DNA of 64,000 nucleotides from Marchantia polymorpha subsp. ruderalis (taxonomy: Eukaryota; Streptophyta; Marchantiopsida; Marchantiales; Marchantiaceae). The position numbers and the translations under genes were made by a program. The stretch is taken from assembly GCA_037833965.1 (NCBI GenBank), contig AP031353.1, forward strand, positions 17,858,501-17,922,500. Direction: 5' to 3'. Shown here piece by piece: positions 1-13,200 of this stretch (within the stretch, counting starts at the first letter, position 1; every line of letters starts with the position of its first letter). Below the pieces are notes generated by a model. The model saw only the letters and a program-made list of their open reading frames with translations. It was not told the origin of the DNA and did no database searches.

Positions 1-360
1 CTTTCTTGCCGCCCCCCTCACAATAATGGAATTTTGCGGATTGATTTGGGTTCTATCCGAATCTGATCCAATCATAGCCCTAACTGAAAGCATGTTTTTA
101 GCATTCCTCCTACACACTATGAACAAAATTTGATGTTTGACTCATCGCATCACAAGCTACATGTTGTGTCAAACTTAAATTTTATTGCGTATAAATTATG
201 TTTGTACTTACACATTTTCTGCATATATACAGCAATGTGTAACAAAAATATGCTTGGAGATGATACTTGGGTTTGTGTGCAAAAAATCAATATATAACAT
301 GAAATGCATCTGTTTTGACATTCCTCCAATTATATATATAATTAACTAAAACGGCTAATG
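1..360. other. AT-rich DNA, no gene seen
   Basis: AT-rich sequence with no convincing coding stretch. It may include the 3' untranslated part or a 3' LTR of C1, but I could not match it to another copy. A short inverted repeat (GTTTGAC ... GTCAAAC) lies near 133-175; I attach no function to it. Confidence 0.3.
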
Positions 361-1790
361 AACTCTATGTTTGAGAAATTATAACTAGTGTCAATATGTT
401 TCAGTTTGTTGTTCATTATTTGATTTCTAGCAAGATATAATGCACTTTGGTTATCAAAATGAAGATTAACAACCTCATGTTTCAATCTGGTGATTTTGTG
501 AATCTATAAAATCCAATTGTTTTCTTTGATGCTTCTGCTACAGCTACAAACTCATCTTCTGTTGTATATTGAGCTACGCACTTAAGTATTGATTTCATAC
601 CTTCAAAGTGATTTCAGAAATCTACAAACCAACTTCTCTTGATCTTTGTACTCAAAACCAACTAGATGTCTCATGTAATATCATGTGATTTTATCTAGTA
701 ATCCGTGAAGGAATGTTGTAACAATATTCATCTAATATATAACAATACAATATTGCGATAATTGCATATGCTGGACAAATTGTAACAAAGTATGTTACAA
801 GTGAAAAAGCTTTGTTGTAGTCCACATGTTTTTTTTGTTGTAAAATTTCTAGTCATCAATTTTTAATTTGAAGATATTCTTCTCATCGTGACCTGAATTG
901 TTATTCAATTTGTACATCCACTTGCAATCAATTGAAGTTTGATTCATTGGTAGCTCCACTAGTTTCCAAGTTTTTTTATTCACAAGTGAGTGCATCTCCG
1001 GTTCCATAGCAACATTTCATTCAAGCTTATTTACAAATACTTGAATTTCTTTTAAAAAAGTTTCTACTTTTTCAAGATCAACACAATGTGATCATCATTT
1101 TCTGTATGAATATCACGATCTTCAAGAATATAAACAATTTGTGTATAATTCATACTTTGCAAGAGCTCTACTAATTCAATTTGACCATCTTTTAGTAGAA
1201 AATTTTAGTGAATCACTATTGTATGATGCAGACATTTGAAGCTCATTAATAATAAACTATTATCTAAATCTTGTTGTTCAAAATTTTTTTCCATCTTTAC
1301 AGGAGTTTCTCTTTTTATCATATCATTAATCATATAATGATGCATCTTTCTCTCAACAACATCTATGACAGGAGATTCTTTCTTGTCAATAAGAGGAGTC
1401 TAAAAACTCACATACTTTTTCAATGATCTGACCTCATTAAAAAATATATTTTGAATTACAATATTTTTACATAAACTGTAACATATAGTTTATAACCCTT
1501 CATATCACTAGCATATTCAAAAAAGTGATATTTTTTTGCTATAGGATCTAACTTCGTAATATTATTCTTAGATATGATGATATAAGTTGTACAACAAAAA
1601 AATAAGAAAAATATTCACCCATTAGTTTGTATCTTATGATATCCAAAAGTTAATTGCATTAGAAGAAAAAAGGTATAACAAAACGCATATAATAAATCAT
1701 TTTGGTTCAAGATGCTAAGTATTTTCTATAGCACTATTTTATTGAGATTTTCAAAACCACATTCTGTTATGGAGTAAAAATCGTGGTGAA
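361..1790 (-). mobile_element. C1: decayed Ty1/copia element, C-terminal pol remnant
   Basis: No long frame survives, but short minus-strand translations are recognisably copia pol in the right order. Around 1500-1570 is an integrase C-terminal stretch of the type KLDPIAKKYHFFEYASDMKG. Around 903-960 is the start of reverse transcriptase, with a match to ELP...IDCKWMYKLN. Around 545-590 is the RNase H motif QYTTEDEFVAVAEA, and around 434-459 LHFDNQSA, followed by KLKHIDTSYNF near 361-420. The element therefore runs from about 1790 down to 361 or lower and is full of frameshifts and stops. Its 5' part (gag, protease) is absent, apparently cut by the C2 element. No LTR was recognised. Not functional. 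Confidence 0.75.
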
Positions 1791-1806
1791 ATGATACTCT
1801 ACTCTT

Positions 1807-2147
1807 TGTATTAGGTTAACTAAACCTTGGATTAACTCAAGTTAGTGATAACCATGTTTAGGAAGTCAACTTTGATTAGGTTAATTAATATGTGCATCTT
1901 ATATCTTCTTGTATAGAAGAGAGTAAGAGAGTAAGAGAGTAGGAGACATTCACTACGTACAATTCCGGATGGCACTGAGAGAGTGCACATGAAGGAGTAT
2001 AGCTTGGCTATGAAGGCCGTGTATACATCTATGATTTAGTGAAGTTTATGCTCTTGCTCGTGGACGTAGCCAGTGGAAGATAAACCACGTTTTCTTAGTG
2101 TTGTGACTGTCGTGCGTGTTGATCGATTGGGATGTTTGGGCCTTTCA
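1807..2147 (+). repeat. C2 5' LTR (left border approximate)
   Basis: The right border is set by ...TTTCA followed by a primer-binding site at 2150. The left border is a guess (TG at 1807) because the 3' LTR is missing and cannot be used for comparison. Contains a small GAGAGTAA tandem run near 1917-1945. Confidence 0.45.
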
Positions 2148-2149
2148 AT

Positions 2150-2161
2150 TGGCATCAGAGC
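2150..2161 (+). promoter_or_regulatory. C2 primer-binding site
   Basis: TGGCATCAGAGC, one base different from TGGTATCAGAGC, the usual plant copia primer-binding site complementary to initiator tRNA-Met. It lies two bases after the LTR end. Confidence 0.8.
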
Positions 2162-3121
2162 TTGTTTAATGCACGAAGATTTCTAATTATGCTATTTTTG
2201 AAATTGCTATCAAAAATTCTACTCGCAATTTGAAGTAATTGTTAGCTAATTCTCTTTAGAAGAGTAGCTAGAGGCACTAATTACACTTTGATGAAAGAAG
2301 TGGATAGTTTCATCCTTGACCTAAATTCCGTTGAATTCTGTTGAGAGGTCACGAAGTTATGGATGTTTGAAGATTAATTTCAATTTTGGCTATGGTGATT
2401 TCACAGGGTGGCAAATTCGGAGTGACGAATCTCGGATGTAGGGTTTGAGTAATTTCGGATGGATTAAGGGTTTGAAAATTTTGGGTCAAAAGGGGCTTCA
2501 AAATATTTGGGTCGGAAGAGGCTGTAAAAAGGATCCACGTAAGCTGCATAGGGGAAAACGCTCCTTGTGATGAATCATGTCACAAAAGAATCAAACAAAT
2601 AATAGTTTTTTTTGGCAATTTTGGTGTATTAGAGTAGGAAAATGATATCTTTTTGAGCTCAAATTTTGCAGGGTGGTTCTCAAGCAAGTTGAGCACGTGA
2701 TGCAAAAGACTTTTTTGGAAATAGAATTTGTGTAAATTTTTGGTAGTAAAGATTCCATTGGGGGTTCAGATTCAAGTTTTTACTCCCCTAAACTCTCGGG
2801 TTAATAATTTTTTACTCAAAATTGATTTTGACAAAACCATTTTCATATTCTTGTGGGCTATGCGTGGGTGGTCTGAGAATTTAATTATGAAGTTTTTCAT
2901 TTTCTGACGATTTTTCAGGCTGTGTTGAGAATTGTTAACACTATGAGCGTGTTTTGAGCATGAGTAGCTTGGAGTGAGGAGTGGAACTTGTTCCAATTAT
3001 TGCAAAAGGTGCTACACTCCTGCATTAAGACAACGGTAGTGAGTATTCAAGCTTTCTTTCTGAGGATACTATTGAAGTCAATTTGAAACGTCATCAAATT
3101 GAGAATCAGCCGATCGAACCT
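2162..3121 (+). other. C2 leader between primer-binding site and gag
   Basis: About 960 bp of AT-rich untranslated sequence. This is unusually long for a copia leader, so it may contain an insertion. No gene is recognisable on either strand; the short frames here show no family resemblance. Confidence 0.4.
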
Positions 3122-3956
3122 ATGGCGTAATCTAAGGTTGATGGACCAAGGTTTGAAGTTAAACGTTTTGATGACCGTACCAACTATCTCTTATGGAAAC
3201 AACAAGTCAAGAATGTGATCAAGGCAATGGGTTTGGGGAAGGTTTTCAAACCGAAATCCCTGAATGTTGATGACGAGGATTGCAATGAGATTCAAGATCA
3301 AGTTGTGAGTATTGTGACTCCCTACTTGAAGCCTAATGTGTTGAAACAAGTTGAAGAGTTGAAGATTATGACAGGTATGTTTCAAACGCTTCAAACAAAG
3401 TATCACATGAAGTAGTTGTCAAATCGGCTTTTCACATTGTTAAAGCTTATGAGCTTCAAAATGGTAGAAGATACAAAGATCTAAAACTAGATTGATTCTT
3501 TCAATGATTTTTTGATGTATCTTTTGAATCTGGGTGAGAATTTAAGTGATGAAAAAAAGGCATTGTAGCTTTTAAGCTCCTTATCAGCCTCATATCACAC
3601 TCTATCTTGTGTGTTGTTTCATTGAGACAAAGAGAGCATTACATACAACGAGGTAGTGATAGCTTTGTTGACAGACAACATCTAACAAAAGCTCCTTTTT
3701 TCCTCAACACTTTCTTCTTCTTCTACTGTTCTCAATGTCACTCGTGGGGGATTGAAGAAGCTATCTACTAGCATCACCAAGTCACAAGATTGGTCCAAGT
3801 CAATGGAAGGTAACAAGAAGGAGATGAAGTGTTGGAAGTGTGGCAAGCTAGGTCATATGAAAAGAGACTGTCATAGTAAGCCGTAGGAGAAGAAAGAGGA
3901 ATATTTTGGTCCCTCTACAAATGTTGTGACCAACAATGATGAAGCCTATGTATTGT
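3122..3956 (+). pseudogene. C2 copia gag (broken)
   Basis: The ATG at 3122 is followed by a stop at codon 3 (MA*SK). The same frame then reads as a UBN2-type copia gag domain, with LLWKQQVKNVIKAMGL near 3190-3240. A stop follows at about 3413, then further frameshifts. The nucleocapsid zinc knuckle is intact at about 3832-3876: CWKCGKLGHMKRDC, spacing C-x2-C-x4-H-x4-C. The protein would form the virus-like particle and bind RNA, but this copy cannot make it. Confidence 0.8.
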
Positions 3957-6306
3957 GAAACTCTTTTTTACCTGGAGAGATGAATGGATTTTGGACTTTG
4001 CTTGCTCTTATCACATGTGTTTAATTTGAAAACTTTTTACAACTTACGCAACATCTCAAGGTTCAATCTTAATGGAAAATAATCAATCCTTTAAGATTGA
4101 TGGTATCGGATTTATTCGGATTCAAATGTTTGATGGAAAAAAACTAACATTGACGAATGTTAGACACATTTCCAGTATGCGTAAAAATTTAATTTCACTC
4201 GGGGAGGTTGACATGAGAGGCTTTCATTAGAAAGTTGTTGATGTAATTCTCACTGTTGAGATTAATTACAACATGATAAAGAAAGCTCACAAGCAAAAGA
4301 ATATGTACATCTTGAAGGGATCTACAATTCTCGGTGAGACCAATGCTACAACGTCATTGAAGTATGGGACCAGATAGTGGCATGCTCGTTTTGACCACAT
4401 GAGTGAAAAAGGTATGAATATTTTACACAAACAAAATTTATCACCTATCTTGAGGTCTTGCAAGTTTGAATTCTATGAGTAATGTGTATTTGAAAAGCAT
4501 ACGCGACGAGCTTTTGAAACTGTCGTTCATAGTTCCAAGACAATTCTTGAGTATATTCATTCTGATGTGTGGGGCTCTTCCTCTATCGCCTCACATTCTG
4601 GGAAGGAGTACTATGTTACGTTTATTGATGACTATTCAAGGTATGTGTGGATCTACTTTCTTCCATGAAAGTCTGATGTCTTTGTCACTTTTAAGAAGTG
4701 GAATATCCAAGTTGAGACTTAGACATGAGAGAAGGTGAAATTCTATTGATTTGAGAATGAAGGGAAGTACGTGTCCTAGGAGTTTGATGCGTTTTGTGAA
4801 AATGATGGGGTTACCCTCCACTTCATCAATGTTTATACTTCACAACAAAAAGGCGTGTCAAAGAGTCTCAATTGAACACTGTTGGATAAATCACAGAGTA
4901 TGATGAGCCATGCAAGTTTACCACATATTTTTTGGGCTGAAGCCATTAATACTGTGTCTTATTTGGTTATCCTGTTTTCTTGTAATGCAACCTGTTACAA
5001 GACTCCGTTTGAAATGTGGCATAAATGGATTGCTGATTACTCTTATCTTAGAGTGTTTGGATGTGATGCTTATGCACATGTTCTCAGGGAATCAAGTACT
5101 AAGCTCGATCCCAATGCTAGGTTATCAGCGTGATGTCAAAGGCTTTGTGATCATGAAGGCTGTAAACTTGTTAGTATAGATGTTTCTTTCAATGAGTCCA
5201 AATCATCCAAAGAGGGGGAGATTATTGATCTTGCTACTACCAAAGGCCATTTATCTTTCCCTGACATCATTGAAGGGTAGGATTTTCATGAAATTTCTCA
5301 TGATAGGCCACAAAGAGGTGCTCCACAAATAATGGGCTAGGCAAAAGAGCAAGATTTTGCTCTTGAAGAGATCCATGATGAGCAAAACATTGCTGGTGAG
5401 TAACCATTTGAATCAGCACACAGTGATCAAGCAGAATTTTCAAATGCAAGACCAACACTTGCTCGTCGTGCGCCAAAGGTATGATACTTGGTCTTCTACT
5501 GAACAAGCTATTAGGGACAAGGATTTACTTGTTGATGATTCAGGAGAAGCGTTGATCACGGAGCATGGAAGTTCGTACGCTTATACTGAAACTCAATCAG
5601 GCTTGAAGAAGCTTAATTGGGATGCAGTAATGCGAAAGTAGATGAAATCACTTCATGACACCCATACTTGGAAACGCATGGAGTTGCCCAATGGAAAACA
5701 AGCTATAGATTGCAAGTGGATCTTCGCGGTGAAGGATGGATCTATTAATGCAGCTGAGAAAATCTTCAAGGCAAGATGATGATCAAGGGCTTTGAACAAT
5801 GGAAGGGCATCGACTACACTGAGATTTTTTCATCAGTTGCTAAGTTTTCAACTATATGCTTGTTGTATGCACTTGTCACATTATTTGGTCAATTCCTTGA
5901 TCAAATGGATGTTGTTACAGCCTTTTTACATGGAGCATTGTACGAAGTGATTTACATAAGACAATTGGAAGGTTTTGTGAAGAGAGTAAAAGAACGTTTG
6001 GTTTGTCGGTTGCTTAAATCCTTGTATGTACTTAAGCATAGTCTTCAACAATGGAACAAACGTTTTGATGAGTTCATGCATATGCAGGGCTTCATACGAA
6101 GTGCATATGACACTTGTGTGTACATGAAGCGTGTTAGCAATACAAGTTTTGGCTTTATATTACTCGTGCTGTATGTAAATGACATGTTTATTGCCGTTAA
6201 GGATAGGTCTGAGATTATTAAACTCATAGTCCACCTCAGTTCTGACTTTAATATGAAATTCAGGTTTTGCTCAGCGTATTCTAGGCATGGAAATACACAG
6301 GAACGA
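3957..6306 (+). pseudogene. C2 copia pol (broken, 3' truncated)
   Basis: Protease: around 3970-4020 reads WILDFACSYHM where functional copies have WILDSG-type residues, so the catalytic D-S/T-G is lost. Pre-integrase: WHARFDHM near 4378-4405. Integrase: VTFIDDYSRYVWIYFL near 4615-4665 and a tract like TPQQNGVAER degraded to TSQQKGVSKS near 4838-4870. Reverse transcriptase: AIDCKWIF near 5702-5726, then an open stretch 5776-6312 with FLDQMDVVTAFLHG and the active-site box LYVNDM (YVDD changed to YVND) near 6169-6186. Numerous stops lie between. The frame ends where X1 begins at 6307. Confidence 0.8.
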
Positions 6307-6753
6307 GTGTAATGATAAATAAATACCAAAATGGTCATAATGGTAAAGATCCTGATCTCACGAGGACAAAAACAACACAAGGAGTACCGATTGTCACGTA
6401 TTTAACAGTCTATTGAGGAGTTTTAATTCTTAGGCCACTGTCACTCCCAGAAATACTGCAGGTGTTTGACTCGAAGGTCACTTGGAGGACACACAATGCA
6501 TCGTAATACACACTAACACACCTAAAACAAGTAATTGCAAAACTCAGAGGTTGGTCAGGACCTCAACAAATTTGCTTAAATCCTGTCATCAGCCAATCGC
6601 TATTTCAGAACATTTGAATTGTGGCTCTTACTTTGGATGCGGTACCTTCGTCAAACCGAAGTATCTCTAACGCGGTGATTAACACACTCAACTCACAAAA
6701 CGCGCTGAGAATACAGAAGTCCGAAACTAAGAAACTAAATTGAGAAAAGACCC

Positions 6754-6780
6754 CCAAGGCCAACGCCTTGGACTACTTTA
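6754..6780 (-). promoter_or_regulatory. X1 AATAAA/TATA-like box plus hairpin
   Basis: On the minus strand AATAAAGTAG precedes a perfect 7-bp hairpin, CCAAGGC-loop-GCCTTGG (plus-strand 6754-6771). The same box and hairpin occur at the same place in the other family X copies. Role unknown: transcription start, or RNA 3'-end signal. Confidence 0.55.
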
Positions 6781-6881
6781 TTCCTAACAAAAACTGTCAC
6801 CTGCTCTGATGCAAGCAGCAAACGGGTCCTACGCCTCCGGAGTCAGCAGTTGCCGCTCCCTAAAAACCTCCGCTCTAAACC

Positions 6882-9057
6882 TCATCTCCTCAAAACGTTT
6901 AATAATTCTACCTCTAGTTTTGCTATCGCGTCCCGCGATCTGGTAAGATACGACTCAAGCTTCTTGGATAACCGACAATGCCTCCGCCCGCTTCTCGCTT
7001 TCAATTCGGCTGCACGGTGCTCAATCTCGTGTAACCGAAGCCCATTGTGGAATTCGATCTGCCACAACATGTATCCGCGCAAACATTGCTCCACTCTCGT
7101 AGTTAAGGCTTCACGCGTCTCCTCTGATAATTGCCAATTTGTTTCACCTCCGCCTCCGTCAATTTCGCTTCCACCTCACATAACTATTCCTCAGCTTGCG
7201 ACCGTTGCGTTCTCAATTCGCCACACTACGCTTTTAACTTCTCGATTAACTCTGAATCCGTGATCCGCATGGCTTCATACTCGGTGAGCTTCTTCGCCCT
7301 CACCGCCAACTTGGATTGGTACTCTTGCTCCTTCTCCTTCGCGGCAGCGTGCAACTCATCCACCTTCAATGACTCGGCATCGTATGCGGTCCTACACGCC
7401 TCTAGCTTTTTCAAGAGATCCAAGCTTGCGCACTTGGCCCTCTCCACATCCTCGCAAAGACTGTCATCGACTTGCTCCGCCTTCTGTCGTTTCTCAACTT
7501 CCTCAAACAGCTTCTTCTGAAGTGCTTGGTACTTCGCTTCCGTCGGCTGACTCCTTCGTTCCTTAGTGGCGACCTCAGCCGCCAACTCCACCTTGATCCG
7601 CGTTCGGTTACGCACTATCTCCACATAGGATTCATTGGGGCGGCCAGCTGCGTACTTCTCCCGCTTCCGGTCGAGGTACTGGAGCAACGGAAGTACCTGC
7701 ACACTCAGCAAGTCGACGGCCCCCAAGACTGGCGACTGTGTCTCATCCGCCGAGGGTTCCTCACCCATCTCCAGTATGACTGTGTCCGTGGAGGTCCGAG
7801 GTGAGATCACCTTCTTTGGTCCACGTCTTCTACGACCTTTGCTGCAACTTCCTCCAATGCCACCATATCCTCCTTAGTATCTAAGTACACCGTCAATACC
7901 TTAGCGGCCTGGTCCCGAAGTTCCTTTGTCCGGGTACTTCCTATAGGGACCTCATTCCGCCTCAAGGGAACATCCTCAGTCAAGATTGCCTTCCCCTTGT
8001 CTTTCTTTGAAGTCCGCGACTGTTCGACAGGAGTCGACCGGTCTTCTGTAAGGCGGGGATTCTTCCTTATCGATTCTTCCTTCTCTTTGGCTGCTTTCTC
8101 AGTTGGCCTTGCTTCTTGCCTTGGACATTCCTTCATCGCTGCCCTCCTACTTTCTGCGCTGCTACCTTCTTCCAGAATCAACCTCCTAGCCTTCATCTTC
8201 GACCGGGCCCGGAAGTCGAGTGACCGCATTGCAATGAGGTTAGTGCGTTGCAACCGTTCTTGTGCTACGGCAGCCTCATCGATTCTTTGTTTCTTTCTCG
8301 GCTGTGAGTCTTGCAGACCTCGAGACCGCTTCCTCCTCTGCTGAGATGAGTTCCGCGGTTCGCCTTCAAGGTCCGAGTTGACCTCGTTAGCTAGCACCAC
8401 TTCTTCTCATTCCTGCGCTACATTTCGCAACGGAAACGCACTATTCTCTTCAACAGTCAATAAGTTCATACCCCTATAGAAATTAATCAAGAACGGGGAC
8501 AAGTAACCAGGATACCCTCCTGGAAGTAGCCCAATGTGCTGTCGGGTTGCAATCCAGAAGATTCGCGCCCAGTGAATATGATCTCCGCGCAAAGCTCTCT
8601 TAATGAACCCCACCTGCCAAGTCATCATGTAAGTTGGCCGCGACGGGCAAAGGATCTGCATCAAAGCCATCGCAATATTCCGCCTTTTTCGATCACGATA
8701 CCACACTATGCAATACTCATTCTTCTCGGTGCGGGGATGCTTAAATAAATCAGCAAAAGCTCGTTCCTCGTCTCTCGTCATTCACACACTTTCACTATTG
8801 AAGGTAAGATCTCCGTCGTCACCCGCGCACCGTCCCAGGACCTTCTTCCAGTTCCATATTTCCAACGTATCGGGATGGCCTCGATAGCCCTGTGGCTTCA
8901 GCAACCCATTGTTGTTCCATTCTTGAATGATCGCATCGCTCATCCAATTTCAACCCCACAACAAGAAATCCATCTTAACGAGGATCAAATTGCGGCGATA
9001 AGCTCGTAGTCCAACCTCGGGCACTCGTAGAGCGTGCAATTTGATCAGTCGCGCCAT
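6882..9057 (-). pseudogene. X1 family X protein (broken)
   Basis: The ATG at 9057 opens a frame homologous to the X9 protein: VGLRAYRRNLILVKMDFLLWG is followed by a stop where relatives have WNW (TGG to TGA near 8950). A second stop at about 8784 precedes the N-terminal domain block at 8781-8407, which includes MTWQVGFIKRAL and HIHWARIFW. Then come a basic low-complexity segment (8400-7807), the LPLLQYLDRK motif and coiled coil (7810-7226), and the C-terminal tail with LRGYMLW and LSKKLESYLTRSRDAI (7094-6882). Stops and frame changes separate these pieces. It shows the family domain order is old, because sequence identity with X9 is low while the order is kept. Confidence 0.7.
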
Positions 9058-10167
9058 CGCTAATTCTTGTTCTTCTCGTCCTCGCGCCTCTGTCCCGCGT
9101 CAATGTCTCAATGTGTTCGTGGAATGCGAGCGTCGAGCACTTGACTCCTTGGATACTCCCCGCCGTCTCAATGGTTTCCCATGCGTGTGAATTGAAGGTG
9201 CCGCCATGCGAATTCTTTCCTGTTGTAATAACCCACTAAAGGCTAAAACTGCAATATAGTGGTAGAAAGGTCAAACCCACAGGGACAGAGGAACACACAG
9301 GGTATAAAGTGTCACGTTTAACAGACTATTGAGGAGTTTGAATTCTCAAGGCGACTGTCACTCCCAGAAATACTGCAAGTGTCCACTCGGAGCTCACTCG
9401 GAGGTCGCACAGTGCAGCGTAACACACACACACACACACCTGAAACTACAGAAACACAACCCAGAGATCCGTTAGGACCTCTACTCAAGATTTCAGGGGG
9501 AAGGTCTCTCGCGAGTACTCAGCGAAGCTGCGGGTAGTGACTCCCAACTCCGGCTTTTACAACCCTTCCACTAGCTACCTGCTAGCGTAGGGAACCCGGT
9601 TTGGACTTCCTACTTCGGATCGAAGTCACTCATACGCGGTGAACAACACTCTCAACTCAGAAAACGCGCAGAGAACACAGGTCCGCACAGAAGGACTCAC
9701 TGAGAAACATTCCAGTAGCACCCCATAACAGACTATTGAGGAGTTTGAATTCTTAGGCACTTGTCATTCCCAGAACTACTACAGGGGTTACCCCAAAAGC
9801 ACCTGCTGCAGCGTAACTTGAATTTACAACCAAGGCTTGCACGAAGTAGCAAAACTTCACTTTGGCATTCAGGGGAAAAATCCCGAAGGAGTACAATCAG
9901 AAACTACCACTCAAAGGTGTAAGGGGGAAAATGTTCAAGTATCTAACTCGTCACTGGCTCTGAGCATCGGCAATCACCCGCAGGTGTAGAGCCGAACTAC
10001 TCAAGTCTCTAACCAATGTACTAGCTCTGAACATTCGGCCGAAGGCCTTCAGCTACACGATGCGGATCGCTAAGGTGTAGCTCCTCTTGCGTGGTGACAG
10101 AACTAAGGACACAAACACGCAGAGAAAATGAGTTCCTGATCTGCACTTCCGATGTTGGGAAAGATCC

Positions 10168-10196
10168 CAAGGCAAGACGCCTTGAACTACTTTATA
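10168..10196 (-). promoter_or_regulatory. X2 TATAAA box plus hairpin
   Basis: Minus-strand TATAAA (10196-10191) is followed 12 nt on by CAAGGC-GTCTT-GCCTTG (10184-10168). Same box, spacing and stem as in X8, X7, X6 and X4. Confidence 0.6.
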
Positions 10197-10232
10197 CCTT
10201 CTAAGTCCTAACTAACACTACACTGCACTACG

Positions 10233-13200
10233 CTACGCTCCTGCACGGAACCACGCTACACTACACTCCGCAGAACCTGTGCTTCGCCTCCTGCGCGACG
10301 GACTGCCGCGCTCCAACTCCCTACCTTGCCAGTCCTCAGCTCGACTGCGTAGTCCCAATCGCCGCAACACCACGGAAACCTCCGTCTCCAGGGTGGCCAT
10401 GGTGTCTCGCGCCTTTGATAGAAAAGAATCCAGCTTCTTCGCTACCCGCCGCCGACTCTAACTGTCACCTGCCAACAACCCGGCTGCACGAAGCTCTAAC
10501 TGACGCAGTGTGAGTTTCTCTTGCACCGCCACTTCCCAGTGGGTGTAGCCCTTGAGACAGTGGGCGACTCGCCTCGCCATCTCTTCCTTCGAGCGATCTG
10601 CCTCTCACCGGCGATCGTCTTCAATTACTACCAACTGCAATTCGGCCTCCGCACGCTGTGCTCTCAATTCTCCACACTCCGACTGCAGCCTGCGGATTAA
10701 TTCCTCATCCGCCTGTCGTGCGAGCTGACACTGCTCCAACAACCGCGTCTGTCGCACTAGTTGCTCTGACAGAACCTGATTCTAAGTCTTCTCAGAAATC
10801 AGTGCTTCCGTGGCCTTCACCATATCCTTGGTGAGTTCTTCCAGTCTCCCATTCTTCACCTTGTCGTAGTGGGTGTACGTTCTCCGAATGAGATTGTACT
10901 GACCCCACAAGCATTCATGCTTCTCCTGCAGTTCCTTAAGTTCCCGGTCCACCCGAGCTAGCAGCTTGCTGGTGTGGACTTTGGTGCGAGTTCGCCTGCG
11001 CACTAATTCGACGTAGGACCCAGGTTGGCGAGGATCCGCGTACTTATTCATTTTGCGATCCAAGTACCTCAGCAGAGGTACTACCTGCTCACAGAGCGCC
11101 GCCGCCGGCGCACCAACTATTTCTTCTTCCTCCTCCTCCTTGGTGTCTCCCGATCCCGACACTGATTCCGTAGATCCTCCTTCGTCATCATCCGAAGGGA
11201 GGATTTTGGTCGCCATTGATTGCGTTGGCGACAGGCCTGAGTGGGGCTACGAGTGGTCTGCGTGTTCTGCCGCCGATGGGGCTCCTGCAGCCTCGCTGCT
11301 CCCTGCTAAAATGTCCAAGGCGGTGGGTGAATGCGGCCGTGCCACATCCCCATAGCCCGCCTGTCGTGCGTCGATCGTAACTCCTTCGCCGTCGGCGTCC
11401 ACCGCCGAAGGTGATCGCGCGGAATGTGTCTGCGCGGGGTGCAATTGTGCATCGCGCACGCGAATTTCATCCTGCAGACATACAATCCGCTCCTCCGTTA
11501 GGTCCTGCTCCCTCGATCGGTCCTGCGCGAAGGATGCGTCCGGCCTACGCGTAGGCGCAATCCCCGGTGCGTTATCCGCCGCAGGCGCAGCGCCGAAGGC
11601 GTCTACCGCCGAAGGTGATAGAGCCGAAGGCCGCCCGCCCGATGTCTCTTGGCCCGAAGGCCCTTCCGCCGAATGCGCATCTTCCGGCGGATTCCCCGCC
11701 GAAGGTGCGGCCTCCGCACGCTGCATGTTTGTGACTCATTGGCTCGAAGGCCTGGCGCCGAAGGCGCAAATCCCGGCGCTCTGTCCGCCGGAGGGCCTTG
11801 CCGCGAAGGCCCTTGAGCCGAAGGCGGATCTTGCGCCGGCTCCTTCCCCTTCCTACGTTGTACCGGGGGTGAGTCCTGCCTACGCGTAGGCGAACTTTCT
11901 CTGCCTACGCGTAGGCAGAGGTCCACGTCTGCAAGGGGTCGCCTATCCACATGGAGTCGCTTGTGCGTAGGCGGCACACTCGTCCGCACCGCACGTGGTA
12001 ACTCCTGACCCGAAGGCCGTCTCTCGTCCGCCGAAGGTGTAACGTGGTCCACCGCTCCTGCGGACGTCCGCGTAGTCCCATCCTTCTCCGGGGACGAACT
12101 TCTCTTCTCTCTGGCGATCGTCGCCGTTTCCACGCTGCTGGCTGGTATACAAGCCTGCGCGCTTTTTGCTTCGGCCGGCTGCAAACTTCGTGCAGTGGCC
12201 GCTGCCGTATGGGAGCAGTGGGTTCTCGATGTTGCTCCTCCTCCGGTTCCTCTCTCCATCTTCGTTTCCGCGGCGCTCTCGCTGCGGGTGTGTTTCTTCC
12301 CTCGTCCCGCTGAGTCGGTGGAGTGGAAGTTGGCGAATCCTCCGCGTTGGTGTCTACTTCGTTATCCCGCACATACTTCCCGGGATGGTCGACTGACAAT
12401 GGCGGAAAGCGAGCATGCTCCGCCGCGGTCAAACAATTCCTCTGTTGATAAAAGTTTATCAAGAAGGGGGAGAGATGATTGAGAGTTCCTCCTTTCTCCT
12501 CCTATGTAGGATGCGCGCCCAGTGAACTGGAGCTCCGGCTAATGTGAGCTCTACAAAAGATACCTGCCACAACGGGATGTACGAAGTGCGGTGTGGCTGC
12601 AACAATTGCAGCAGCGCCGCCGCTACAGTCCTGCGGAAACGATCTTTGTAGTCACGGGTCTTGTACCCGTTCTTGGAAGACCTATCCCGCTTGAACAATT
12701 CCACGAATTGCGCTTCGTCCTGCTTCGACACCTTGACGCTCTCACTATCAAATAGGAGGTAGCTGTCGTCGCCTGCACACCTCCCCAATGCCTGTGCCCA
12801 ATTGTGGACAGTCCATCTATCTACGTGTGGACGCAATCCGCGCGTAGGTAGTCGCTCCGCGTCCAACCATTCGCGCACCATGTCTACACACACGTAATTC
12901 CATTCCCACAGCAAGAACTCAAGTTTCCTTGCAATCAGCCGGTACTCAAAAGCACGCAACCTGTTCTGTGGAAGCCGGAGTGGCATCATCCGCAGCCTGT
13001 TCAACTTCGACATCGCGTTCTTGAAATTAGTTTGCGCAACAACTCTCTATCTGCTCTGCTCGAGCCTCTTGCTCGCGCTTCTGCCTCCTCTGCAAACTCT
13101 AATTTCTCTCAATTCCAACTCTCGCGCACTCAATTCTCTCTCAACCACCGAGTAATTCTCCGCGCGGCGATGTCTAGAGTGTCTAACAGCTAGCAGGTGG

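Larger units (their letters stand above)
1807..6306 (+). mobile_element. C2: decayed Ty1/copia element, cut at 3' side
   Basis: Plus-strand copia element with a 5' LTR end, primer-binding site, gag and most of pol in the order gag-protease-integrase-reverse transcriptase. It stops in the middle of reverse transcriptase at 6306, where element X1 (beginning TGTAATGATAAA) is joined. No RNase H and no 3' LTR follow. The left LTR border is approximate: a TG at 1807 is one candidate start, placed just after the last recognisable C1 sequence, so C2 probably inserted into C1. Many stops and frameshifts make it non-functional. Confidence 0.8.
6307..9223 (-). mobile_element. X1: divergent family X element, 5' part interrupted
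   Basis: Minus-strand element whose 3' terminus is at 6307: the plus strand begins TGTAATGATAAATAAATACC, closely matching the inverse of the X5 end at 53226. It carries the family architecture: about 570 bp of 3' untranslated DNA with a TATA-like box and hairpin, then a long broken frame (6882-9057). At 9223 the leader is interrupted by the 3' end of X2. It sits in the reverse transcriptase of C2; the flanking five bases are ACGAG, but the matching right flank is not present. Together with X5 it forms a subfamily distinct from X2-X4 and X6-X9. Confidence 0.75.
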